Origin: Hordeum vulgare subsp. vulgare
Taxonomy: Eukaryota; Streptophyta; Magnoliopsida; Poales; Poaceae
Assembly (NCBI RefSeq): GCF_904849725.1
Contig: NC_058518.1
Coordinates: 6,096,147 to 6,160,146 of the forward strand
DNA: 64,000 bases
Direction: 5' to 3'
In this document: piece by piece, positions 1 through 10,624 of the stretch
Position numbering within the stretch: the first letter of the stretch is position 1
How the letters are laid out: every line of letters begins with the position of its first letter
Notes under the pieces: model-generated
The model's input: only the letters and a program-made list of their open reading frames with translations
What the model was told of the DNA's origin: nothing
Databases searched by the model: none
Translations under genes and position numbers: made by a program

Positions 1-908
1 CTTCCACCGAGCCCATTCAGCATGACTTCACGACTCCTAGCTACCCCGTGGATACTATCACGGAGGCTCAACATTGCGAGCTTATGATGAAATGTGGGAA
101 CCTCACTTTCAAGGCGGTTGCCGGCTCTGCTGCACCTCCTCAACCCAACGGAACTTTTCACTGCCTTCCGATTCCACATGGATATGCTGTTGTGATGGTG
201 GATCAAGTAATGGAGGGATTTGAGGAGCTCGAGCTTGACCACCCTATACGTGAAGGGGAGAATCAGTTGGTTCGTGCTCTGAGGAGTACATGTCTATGGC
301 AGAAGGAGTTCATCAAGCTTCCAAACTGGACGCCTCCGCCTCCTCCTCCGGCGATGACGAGTCAGGGCACTCCGCCTCCTCCTCCTCCTCCGATGACTGA
401 TTAGGGCACTCCGCCTCCTTCTCTGGCTCCTTTGACGCGTGACGGCACTTCGCCTACTCCGACGCGTCAGAGCAGTCCGCCTCCTCCTTCGCCTCGTCGG
501 CAATGCCGGAAGACAAACGCCGCCACTCCGGCTCCTCTGGCGCATCAGAGCAGTCCGCCTCCTTCTCTCAAGAGGAAGATATACGCCTCCTTCTCTCCGG
601 CGGCTAGCAGTACACGCAGAGGCGGGAGGCAATTCAGATACGGTCCATCTCTCACGCCTCTGAAAAAGTTACCATATGAGAGGACCAAGAAGGAAAACGA
701 GGACATATGTCGTGCCGAATTGAGGGCCCATTTTGCAAAGAAAACTCCACCTCAGAAGGAGAAGCTAGATCCGGTGAAAGTGGAGCGCACTATCAATCAA
801 CTGAAGCGATCACCACCGCCTCCGCCGGATTCCAACTATGACTGTATTCTTAAAAAGACATATGCACAAGCGCAGCGGTCGAGAAATACTTCGAGTGATG
901 TAAGGTAA
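1..908 (+). pseudogene. CACTA ORF2 fragment: DUF8039-like domain plus proline-rich linker
   Basis: Translation from position 48 gives the plant transposon domain with EAQHCELMMKC, GTFHCLP and PHGYAVVMVDQV. It is followed by two polyproline runs. An in-frame TAG at 402-404 interrupts it, but the same frame continues through a Ser/Pro/Arg-rich region and a basic segment (KKLPYERTKKENED) to a TAA at 906-908. A close relative of the DUF8039 part occurs on the - strand at 2926-3200. The frame beyond 908 has further stops, so this is a decayed gene. DUF8039 proteins are known only from plant transposons and their molecular role is not established. The upstream part, probably the PTTA/Transposase_24 domain, would lie left of the window. 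Confidence 0.75.
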
Positions 909-1259
909 TTAACAGAACGAAGAAGTGGGAAAACAATTCCCCATCTCGGCCAACAGGAGAAGAAATCGTGCCCCCCGCTCAAGGTGTCTAGCGATATCGT
1001 CATCGCTAATCATCAGGGGATGGTGCCCCGTACCAATCCTCATGATTACTTGGGGGTGATGTAATTTTTGAAACAGCTGAGGTAACAAAAGAACAATATA
1101 AATACGTGCACGGGAAGCCTCTCGTAAAACCTGGTCATCCTCCTCTAACAACGGTGATGCACAAATTGCATGAGTGGTACATGAAAACCTGCATGGAGTC
1201 TGCGAAAGACGCTATGTATGTGGCAGTGAAACCAGAGTACGAATTCATTTGACTTTTCG

Positions 1260-2401
1260 TGGTTCCTATTCAATTTGAGGAGTTATTTCAGTTATACAAT
1301 CAACTGGCCCTCGACAAACAACTCATGACTTCCTACTGTTTGTAAGTATTACTTCTATAGTAAAGTCTCTAGCTCAACTCATTCATTGCATGTATATATA
1401 ATTATCCTCACTATATATGTTATGTAGATTGAAGATCGTCGAATTAAAAAAAGCAGGAATCTTCGACGTTGGTTTCATTAGCCCAGATGTCGTAAATGAA
1501 TTGACGGTACGTAACTCAATCAAAGAGACCGAGGAGAACTTGCTAAACTCGTTCCTTACACATCAAAACAAAAGGGAAATAATATTTCCTTACAACTTTA
1601 AGTGAGTGTTGTTGTCTTCTCTGTATACTCGGTTTCGCTTACTCGAGGTTAAGTAATGTAATTGATGATTTATATATGCTTGTGCAGATACCACTTTATT
1701 CTGCTATCCATTGACGTTGGCAGTGCATTAGTAATTATCTTAGACTCGAGACGTAAAGCCGAAAAGGATTATGCGGACATGACTGCAATGCTCAAGAAGT
1801 AAGTTTAGTCAATACCGGGACCATATGGGAATGCAACTTTCGTTAATTTCCTGATATCAAGTAATCATTTTCTTTGCCTGGCAGGGTTTGGAAGAAGTTC
1901 GCCAATAAGGTTCCCGGTCTAGACAAAGAGTTGCGATTTACGCACACCAAAGTAAGTAGTACTAGCTAGTTCCGCGCATCTCTAATTGATTCAAATGTTC
2001 ATCAATATATCATTACCATGCTTGCTTATCAGTTTGATTGAACTCTATTCTCGTAAAGTGTATGTACCAGAAAGAAGGGGCTGTTTTATGTGGATACTAT
2101 GTATGCGAGTTCATTCGCCACTCGACCTCTGAGCGGGGCTTCTCTAAGGAACTATTTGAAGTATGTAATTAATATTCACAATTTTATTTTATATATTACC
2201 ATCAATTTTGTTGGGTTTTATTCATATATATGCATGTATTGACCGCCCCCTTCTTTAGATTAGATCTACAAGATGTGGGATGAACTCCTACCATATGATC
2301 GCATACGAGCAATTCAAGAGCAATTGGCGGGATTCTTTCTTGACCACGTCATACCTAAAGACGGAGAATACCATTCTGATTTGTCATTGGATCTTAATTA
2401 G
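1260..2401 (+). pseudogene. Ulp1-like cysteine protease exons carried by CACTA 1
   Basis: Six exon blocks join in phase with GT-AG introns: a block ending at 1341, then 1428-1601, 1688-1798, 1885-1951, 2059-2160 and 2264-2401 (TAG at 2399-2401). The translation has the C48/Ulp1 protease signature: YHFILLSID with the catalytic His, VIILDSR with the Asp, and AVLCGYYVCEFIR with the probable catalytic Cys in LCGYY. The C-terminus PKDGEYHSDLSLDLN is typical of grass CACTA proteases. In SUMO proteases this fold removes SUMO; in CACTA elements the role is unknown. The catalytic block is still open, but the upstream part of the gene has several stop codons, so the whole protein is not expected to be made. 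Confidence 0.7.
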
Positions 2402-2847
2402 ATGATGTTAGGGATTGTAAAAGATGTTATATTGTAAAAGATGTTAGGGATTGTAAATGGTTTCCTTCATTTTCTTTCTATATGTATAGTAGCTAGCATC
2501 GACCAAGCACAGAGAAAGAAAGGACACTTCTCTCTATTAGCTAGCTAACACAATATGAAACCACCCTCCAAAACCCCCCACCACCACACCCCCATTCAAA
2601 AAAAACCAGCTCCGGCCAGATGGTGACGCGTGGATGCCATTTGGTCCCGGGTGGTGTGACCAACCAGGACTAAAGTTCCTCCTGCCCGGGCTCCCCGCAA
2701 CGGCCACGTGGAGCTCCTTTGGGCCCGGTTCGTAAGCCCACCGGGACTAAAGGTTTGGGCCTTTAGTCCCAACCCTTTAGTACTGGTTCCAGAACCGGAG
2801 CTAATGGACCTCCCGAATCGGGACAAATGGGCCATTTTCTACTAGTG
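2402..2847. repeat. CACTA 1 3' untranslated and subterminal region with terminal inverted repeat
   Basis: After the protease stop there is about 190 bp of AT-rich sequence without an ORF. Then, from about 2620, come several copies in both orientations of a gggactaaag / ctttagtccc motif (near 2670, 2730 and 2760). Subterminal arrays like this are thought to be transposase binding sites in CACTA elements. The terminal inverted repeat is 2835-2847. Confidence 0.75.
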
Positions 2848-2850
2848 ACA

Positions 2851-4057
2851 TGTAGGCCTTAAAGCATTTTCCAGATGAATCTCCCCTTCACCTGTAGGGT
2901 AGTCAAGTTCCCACTCCTCAAATCCCTACTTTAGTTCATCCACTGTCACAATAGCATAGCTATGTGGAATCAGATGGCAATGGAAAGTTCCCTCAACTCG
3001 AGGAGGTAGAACAGAGCCGAGCGCCGCCTTCAAGGCCAGGTTCTGGCATTTTGCCATTAGCACACAATGTTCAGCCTCCGTGATACTATCAACGGGGTAG
3101 CGAGGAGCTGTGAAATTAGGCTGAACGAGCTCCGTGGAAGCCACACTGCTTCTCCGCTGAGATGGTGGGATAACTATTGTGGCAACGTCCAAGGAAGGAT
3201 CTTCGTGCTGCTGATATGGTTGGCCGGTAGCTCGCTGGCCCTCAAGTTCCTCTAGTTTCACTAATCTTGCACCGAGCTTCTGCATTTCGGTTGCTTCCTC
3301 TTTTTTCTTTCTCTGCCGGCTTCTATAACCATCGATGTCAGGAAACGCGTGCGCCCACGGAACAGAGCCTGATGTGCCTCATGTTCGTCGAGGGTGTTCA
3401 AGATTCCCGAGGGCCTCTGTGAGCTCATCCTTCTCTCTGTCGGGAATGAACGCCCCTTCCTGCGCTACCATGATTTCCTCATCAGGCTTGGTAATGGGTA
3501 TTGCAAGTTGTTCGCTCGTCCAAACACACTTCCCTGATTCTATGTCCAAAGTTCCCCCAACCCCAAACAACCAAGTCCTTGATCGATCTGGTCAGTTCAA
3601 TGTCGCTGGTTGGACCCCTTTAGCAAGCAGGTCTTGGTCACCTTTATCCCACAACGTCCGGGCTTTGTTGTAGCCACCTGACCTCGTGATATGGTGATAC
3701 TTCTTCTTTGCAGAATTTCACTTGTTTGTCTATGACCTTTGCTTACCCTTGTTCGATTTCTTGTAGGCCACAAATGCGGGCTAGTGATCTCTGATTTTCT
3801 CATATTGACTGATGAACTCTGGAGTCTTGTCTTTCTTGACAAACTTTTTGGTAAAATGTTTCCTCCAGTTCTTGAATAGTTCTGCCATCTTCTTAAGAGA
3901 AAACGCCTTGACCTTTCGCTCTATAACTGGGTTATCCGGATCCTCCTCTGGTTGTAGGCTGAAATTTGTCATCAGCGAGGTCCAAAGATCATCTTTCAGT
4001 CTATCATGGACATTAGAACTTCAGGGTCCTTCTTATTCCATTTGTGGATTCTGGTCG
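2851..4057 (-). pseudogene. CACTA 2 ORF: PTTA/Transposase_24 and DUF8039 segments, broken
   Basis: Read right to left, this encodes KAFSLKKMAELFKNWRKHF (near 3890), then degenerate sequence matching the Transposase_24 (PTTA/En/Spm) domain, with WPDRSRTW and GGTLDIESGKCVW near 3540-3600, and DRENDEL-like DREKDELTEALG near 3410. It ends with a DUF8039 segment (EAEHCVLMAKC, GTFHCHLIPH). There are several internal stops, including a TAG just after VDELK at 2926-2928. The frame then continues to RPTC at 2851, where element 1 begins. The N-terminal side continues at 12082 beyond a gypsy insertion. The order Transposase_24 then DUF8039 and the proximity of sequences like element 1 put this in the same family. 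Confidence 0.75.
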
Positions 4058-4062
4058 GGAGG

Positions 4063-5622
4063 TGCTGCTGGCTACGCCTATAAGGATTTCCTTGGCAAGT
4101 ATGCAAAGGATTCCCCCGCGGCCTTGGAGCCTTGCGTTGGTGTTCCCTTGAAGAGGAAAGGGTGATGTAGCACAGCGGTGGTAACTATTTCCCTCAGTTT
4201 GAGAACCAAGGTATCAATCCAGTAGGAGGATCGCGTCAAGTCACAAGTACCTGCACAAACACAAAGAGCTTGCACCCAACGCTATGAAGGGGTTGTCAAT
4301 CCCTTATAGATTGTTTGCAAAGTGAGAACTGAAAGCAAAAAGTAAACAAAGCAAAGTAAAAATAAAAGCGCAGATGATAGTTGTGAGTAGACCCGGGGGG
4401 CCGTAGTGTTCACTAGTGGCTTCTCTCATGAAAGCAAGTAGACAGTGGGTGAACGAATTACTGTCGAGCAATTGATAGAACCGCGCAAATTCATGACGTT
4501 ATCTATGGCAATGATCATACATATAGGCATCACGTCCAAAACAAGTAGACCGATACTTTCTGCATCTACTACTATTACTCCACATGTCGACCGCTATCCA
4601 GCATGCATCTAGTGTATTGAGTTCATAAGATCAGAGTAATGCCTTAAGCAAGATGACATGATGTAGATGGACAATCTCAAATCTATGATGAAAGCCCATC
4701 TTGTTACCCTTGATGGCAACAAGACGATGCCTCCCTTGCTACCCCTTCTGTCACTGGGAAAGGTCACCACACGGTATGAACCCAAAACCAAGCACTTCTC
4801 CCATTGCAAGAATCATAGATCTAGTTGGCCAAACAGAACCCAAGACTCGGAGAGACTTACAAGGATATCAAACCATGCATATAAGAAATCAGAAAAGACT
4901 CAAATATAAATCATAGATAATCTGATCACAAATCCACAATTCATCGGATCTCGACAAACACACCGCCAAAGAGGATTACATCGGATAGATCTCCATGAAG
5001 ATCATGGAGAACTTTGTATTGAAGATCCAAGAGAGAGAAGAAGCCATCTAGCTACTAACTACGGACCCGTAGGTCTGAAGTAGACTACTCACGAGTCATT
5101 GGAGAGGCAATGATGTTGATGTAGAAGCCCTCCAGCTCCAAAGTCCCCTCCGGCAGGGCATTGGGAAGGGTCTCCAGATGAGATCTCGCGGAAACGGAAG
5201 CTTGGGGCGGAGAAAAAGTTGTTTCGTGGACGCATTGATTTTTTCTGGGATTTTAGGGAATATATAGGCCAAAGAACTAGGGCAGGGGAGCTCCAGGGGG
5301 CCACTAGCCTGGTAGCCGCGGGCCTCCCTAGCCGCGGCTACAAGGCTTGTGGGCTCCGTGTGGGCCTCCTGCCTTGGCCCTCAAGTTCCCCGATCTTCTT
5401 CTGTTTTGAAAAAATTCATTTCGGGGATTTTATTCCGTTTGGACTCCGTTCCAAAATCAGATCTGAAAAGAGTTAAAAACACAGAAAAAACAGGAACTGG
5501 CACTTGGCACTGAAGTAATAAGTTACTCCCAAAAAAGATATAAAAGGTATATAAAACATCGAAAGTTGACAAGATAACAGCATGAAACCATCAAAAATTA
5601 TAGATACGTTTGAGACGTATCA
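4063..5622 (-). repeat. 3' LTR of the gypsy element
   Basis: On the - strand it begins TGATACGTCTCAAACG at 5622 and ends AGCAGCA at 4063, a normal TG...CA LTR of 1560 bp. It is about 108 bp longer than its partner because the partner lacks a segment corresponding to about 4290-4390. Related LTRs occur at 18168-19691 and about 32190-33306. Confidence 0.9.
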
Positions 5623-8311
5623 AGCATCCCCAAGCTTAACTCCTGCTCGTCCTCGAGTAGGGAAGTGATAAAGAATGAATTTTTGATGCTTTCATGCTAC
5701 CTAGCATAGATGTCCTTTGTAACTCCTCTTATGTGACATGAATGTTCAGATCCGTTAGATTCAAAACAGTAGTTTGCTATTGATGTGGAGACAATAATAC
5801 TTCAAGCAAACTAGCATGGTAATCATGAACTTTCAAAATAACAAGGCCAAAAGAAAGTTATCCCTACAAAATCATATAGTCTGGCTATGCTCTATCATCC
5901 TTGCACAACGAATTTAAATCATGCACAACCTCGGTATTGGCCAAGTAATTGTTTCCACACCTTTACTTTCTCAAACCTTTTCAACTCTCACGCAATACAT
6001 GAGCGTGAGCCATGGTTTTAGCACTATAAGTGGAATGGAGTGTGGTGGAGGTTGCAAGGCAAACAAGGAGAAGATGATCACATTGACTAGGCATATCAAT
6101 GAGCTATGGAGATGCTCATCAATAGATATCAATGTGAATGAGTAGGGATTGCCATACAAATGATGCACTAGAGCAAAGAGTAAGTGAAAGCTCTTAAAGA
6201 AAACTAGTGGGTGTGCATCCAACTAGCTTGCTCACGAAGACCTAAGGCAATTTTGAGGAAGCCCATCATTGGAATATACAAGCCAAGTTATATAATGAAA
6301 ATTTCCCACTAGCTATATGGTGGTGACAAAATGAGAAACTCTCAATCATGAATATCATGGTGCTTAATAAGCACAAGTGTGGAAAGATAGTAGCATTGTC
6401 TCTTCTCTCTTTTTCTCTCATTTTTTTGGTGGGCTCTTTGGCCTCTTTTTTTGGTGAGCATCTTTGGCCTCTTTTTTGTAAATGGGTTTCGCTGGCCTCT
6501 TTTATTTCCTCACATGGGACAATGCTCCATCAATGATGATCATCACACTTACAACTCAAAACTTAGAGCAATGAAGACTCTATATGAAATGCCTTCGGTA
6601 GTGTACCGTGACAATGATCTAGCATGGCATAGACATCAATGGGAACATCATGCTAGCTATCTTATGATCATGCAATGGCAATGTAGAAGCTATGGCACAT
6701 GTCATGGTGGTAGTTGCATGGCAATATATCTCGGAATGGCTTTGAAAAAGCCATAGTAGGTAGGTATGGTGGCTGTTTTGAGGGAGGCTAATGGTGATTT
6801 TATGCACCGGCGAAAGTTGCACGACACTAAAGAAGATAGTGATGGTGGAGGGTGAAAGTGCATCTAAACCATGGACTCAACATTAGTCATGAAGAACTCA
6901 TATACTTGTTGCAAAAGTTTTAGTAGTAATCGAAGCAAAGCATTCAACGCATACTCCTAGGGGAAGGGTTCGTAGGTATAAACCATCGCGCGATCCCGAC
7001 CGCTACACAAAGGATGACAATCAATAAACTAATCATGCTCAGACTTCATCACATAGCGGTTCACCATACGTGCATGCTACTGGAATCACTAACTTCAACA
7101 CAAGTATTTCTAGATCCACAACACCTTACTAGTATAACTTCAATATTACCACAACCACAACTCAAAACTAATTGAGATGAATCAAACTTCTCTAACTACT
7201 CAATGCACATGAAGGTGGAAGTTTTCATATCCCTTTGGATAACTACCCCTTTTGAGACTACTTTCATAGCATACATCAACTACCACGCCACGCACTTTCG
7301 TGCTCTAAAATATAGAAGTGAAACACATAGAGCAAAATCAACTAGCTCAAAAGATATAAGTGAAACACATGTGAGCTGAATTGCCTAACCAAAGGATATA
7401 AGTGAAGCTCGACAAAATCACGGTGAGTGCATGTCTCTCTCTCTCTAGGTGTGCAGCAAGGAAGATTGTGACACAACAAAAATAAAAGACTCCTACGATA
7501 CAAGACGCTCCAAGCAAAACACATAACATGTGGTGAATAAAAACATAGCCCCAAGTAACGTTACCGATGGATTGAAGACGAAAGAGGGGATGCCTTCCCG
7601 GGGCATCCCCAAGCTTAGGCTTTTTCGGCATCCTTGAATCAACTTGGGGTGCCTTGGGCATCCCCAAGCTTGATCTCTTGCCACTCTTTATCTCTTTGTC
7701 CATAAGAACTTCACCCAAAACTTGAAAACTTCACAACACGAAACTTAAACAGAAACTCGTGATATCATTAGTATAAGAAAGCAAATCACCACTTCCTTAG
7801 GTACTGTAGCAAACTTAAATTCTACTTATGTTGATGTTGGGTTACTGTATTTTCAATCTTCCATGGCTAATACCCCCCGATACTATCCATAGTTTCATCA
7901 AAATAAGCAACCAACTCAACAAAAACAGAATCTGTTAACAGCAGACCAGTCTGTAGCAATCTGTATACTTCGTATAATTCTGGTACTTCAAAAATTCTGA
8001 AAAATTACGACAGTCTGAAGAATTTGCGTAGCAATTAGCAGCAAAAAGAATCATCTCAAAAGCTCTCACAGGAAAAAAAATCGTGAGCAGAAAGTTTCTG
8101 TCTTTTCCAGCATGATCAAACGATCATCCCCAAGACTAATCATAACGGTTTTACTTGGCACAAACGCAAAAGAAACACAAAAAACACAATCATAACAGAA
8201 TTATGAAAGTGTGAAAAACACAAAACATAAAGAAAAAAGGATAGATTCGTTGGGTTGCCTCCCAACAAGCGCTATTGTTTAACGCCCTTAGCTAGGCATA
8301 AGGTGGTGGAA
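5623..8311 (-). other. Long noncoding interior of the gypsy element
   Basis: About 2.7 kb between the protease gene and the 3' LTR with no supported ORF. It contains a purine tract beside the LTR (on the - strand TAAGCTTGGGGATGC, 5624-5638). Further copies of that tract lie at 7603-7617 and 7658-7672. There is a region with repeated ggcctcttttttt units near 6420-6510 and a CT run at 7431-7448. A region of this size normally holds reverse transcriptase and integrase in an autonomous element; here nothing of them is visible. Confidence 0.7.
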
Positions 8312-9349
8312 TCACATATAGTCATCTTTGGTGCTCAAACCATAAGTAGCCCTCATCATAGATTCATAAGGCAATCTTATTTTCTTTCTAGGAAAATGCC
8401 CCATGCCCTTCTTTAGAGGAAATTGAAATCTAATATTCCCTTCCTTCATATCGATGATAGCACCAATAGTCCGTAGGAAAGGTGTACCAAGAATAATGGG
8501 ACATGAAGGATTGCAATCTATGTCAAGTACAATGAAATCCACGGGTACATAGTTCTTATTTGCAACAATAAGAACATCATTGATCCTTCCCATGGGTTTC
8601 TTGACAGTAGAATCCGTAAGATGCAAATTAAGAGAACACTCTTCAATCTCATGAAAACTAAGAATATCACATAAAGACTTTGGAATCGCGGAAACACTAG
8701 CACCCAAATCACACAAAGCATTGCATTCATAGTTTTTGATTTTGATTTTGATAGTAGGTTCCCACTCATCATGAAGTTTTCTAGGTATAGATACTTCTAA
8801 TTCGAGTTTCTCTTCAACAGATTTCATCATAGCATCTACGATATGTGCGGTAAAGGCTTTGCTTTGGCTATAAGCATGTGGAGAGTTTGCAATGGATTGC
8901 ATCAAGGAAATGCATTCAAACAAGGAGCAACTATCATAATTGAAATCCTTGAAATCCAAAGTGGGAGTTTCATTACTACCCAATATTTTGATTTCTTCTA
9001 CTCCACTCTCCACACCTTTATCATCAAGATAGGTGGACTCCGAATCATTGGGGAATTTTTCAACCAAAGTGGATTCATATCCAGCCCCTTCATCAATAGG
9101 TTTGACACGCGAAAACAAAGATTCAAGAGGAGTCACACCAATCACTTTAAGATCTTCGTGATTTGCATCACTAGAACGCACCCTTTTAAACCATTCATGT
9201 TTAGCGCGAATTTGGGCGGTTCTTTCTTTGCTCTCATTCATGGGGACACGCATAGCTTTTAAAGTTTCATCCAAGTTAACCTTGGGAGGAGCACGTCTAA
9301 CTTTCAAAGCATCAATATCACAAGACGTCCTATCAACGCTCTTAGCCAA
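8312..9349 (-). pseudogene. Retrotransposon aspartic protease (retropepsin) with C-terminal gag part
   Basis: An open frame of 345 codons. The active-site motif is CDLGASVSAIPKSL near residues 214-227, with the Asp in DLGAS. It is followed by a flap-like region and the C-terminal PIILGTPFLRTIGAIID, which matches the conserved ILG..F/L tail of plant retropepsins. The upstream half (DALKVRRAPPKV, IRAKHEWFKRV) is the usual gag-protease linker in these elements. In a functional element this protease would cut the Gag polyprotein inside the virus-like particle. It lies in a different frame from the gag ORF upstream, because of a frameshift near 9590, so a continuous Gag-Pro is no longer made. The frame itself is open. 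Confidence 0.8.
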
Positions 9350-9429
9350 ATCGTCTATTCTTAGTAGTTTTTCCTCTATGGACGCATTGAAAATCTTTTG
9401 AGAGTTGATGAACTCTTTGATATTACTCT

Positions 9430-10449
9430 CTAAATCAGAGGGTAATTTGTTATGATTTCCATAAGTGTTGTTGTAGGAATTTCCATAGTTGTTAGAGGAG
9501 TTACTAGGAAAAGGCCTAGGAACATAGTTTCCTCTAAAAGCATTGTTGTTGCCAAAATTGTTCCTACCAACAAAATTAATGTCAAACTAGCGTTGCTACT
9601 CTCAATCAAGGAAGATAGTGGCATGTCATTAGGATCTAAAGAAGCATTTCTACTAGCAACCAAATTCATCAACTCGTCCATCTTAGCACTAAGCGAGTTA
9701 ATTTCTTCTATAGTGTGTAACTTTTTGCTAGCAGGTGACCTTTCAGTGTGCCACTGAGAGTAGTTGGTCATGATATTGTCTAGGAGTTTTGTAGCTTCTC
9801 CTAACATGATTTCCAAGAACGTTCCACCTGAGGCGGAGTCCAAGATATTTCTAGAAGCAAAATTCAAACCAGCGTAAAAGATTTGTATAATCATCAACAA
9901 ACTCAAGCCATGAGCGGGACAATTTCTAATCATTAACTTCATCCTCTCCCAATATTGTGCAACGTGTTCATGATCAAGTTGCTTGAAATTCATGATATCT
10001 TCATGGAGATAGATAATCTTAGCCGGCGGAAAATACTTGGATATGTAAGCATCTTTGCACTTATTCCAAGAATCAATACTATTTTTAGGCAAAGAAGAAA
10101 ACCAAGTTTTTGCACGATCTCGCAAAGAGAACGGAAAAAGCTTCAATTGAACAACATCATTATCCACATCTTTCTTCTTTTGCATATCGCAAAGTTCAAT
10201 GAAAGTATTAAGATCGGATGTGGCATCTTCACTAGGAAGGCCAGAAAATTGCTCTTTCATAACAAGATTCAGCAAGGCAGCGTTGATTTCATATGATTCC
10301 GCACTAGTGGCGGGAGCAATCGGAGTACTAATAAAATCATTATTATTAGTATTCGAGAAGTCGCAAAGTTTGGTGTTTTCAGCCATGATGACTTCAACAA
10401 ACAAACAAGAACACAAGCAAGCAAGAAAACTGGCAAAGGAAAACGGCAA
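9430..10449 (-). pseudogene. Retrotransposon Gag protein (retrotrans_gag domain), frameshifted
   Basis: The probable start is the methionine of MAENTKLCDF (10386), a little inside the open frame. The retrotrans_gag core is clear: FPFSLRDRAKTWFSSLP, SWNKCKDAYISKYFPP, YWERMKLMIRNCPAHGL and ILDSASGGTFLE. Gag forms the particle that packages the element's RNA. After about residue 285 the translation becomes hydrophobic and unrelated (LILLVGTILATTML). Shifting frame near 9590 restores an Asn/Arg-rich tail (FVGRNNFGNN) that runs on toward the protease. A single small indel therefore explains the break. No zinc knuckle is visible in the part examined. Confidence 0.8.
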
Positions 10450-10596
10450 AAGTAAAATGAAAACGGCAAAGGAGAAAGGCGAATGAAAACGACAAATGTG
10501 AAGTGGGGGAAAGGAAAACGAGAGGCAACTGGCAAAAAAGGTAAATGCAAGAGATGAGTTTGTGACACTTACTAGGATAGATCTTGACTTGATCTC

Positions 10597-10614
10597 TCCC
10601 CAGCAACGGCGCCA
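10597..10614 (-). promoter_or_regulatory. Primer-binding site of the gypsy element
   Basis: On the - strand TGGCGCCGTTGCTGGGGA, 10 bases inside the 5' LTR. It fits the 3' end of a plant tRNA-Asp with one mismatch, the usual primer for this kind of grass gypsy element. Confidence 0.75.
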
Positions 10615-10624
10615 GAAATCCTTC

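Larger units (their letters stand above)
1..2847 (+). mobile_element. CACTA (En/Spm) DNA transposon 1, 3' part
   Basis: The element runs in from outside the window and ends at 2835-2847 with ttttctactagtg, the reverse complement of the Triticeae CACTA terminus CACTAGTAGAAAA. Inside this end lie TTTAGTCCC-type subterminal repeats. It carries, on the + strand, a DUF8039-type coding segment, a proline-rich segment and the exons of a Ulp1-like cysteine protease, as many grass CACTA elements do. The bases after the end, aca at 2848-2850, are the presumed 3-bp target duplication; the partner lies outside the window. The sequence just beyond belongs to a second CACTA element of the same family in the opposite orientation, so element 1 probably jumped into element 2. 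Confidence 0.85.

Noticed and set aside
294..632. Open frame on the - strand with Arg-rich repeats
   Set aside because: It is the complement of the Pro/Ser-rich CACTA coding segment on the + strand; low complexity and no domain.
10597..10614. Possible tRNA gene remnant
   Set aside because: Only the 18-base complement of a tRNA 3' end next to an LTR; it is a primer-binding site, as at 40545-40560.
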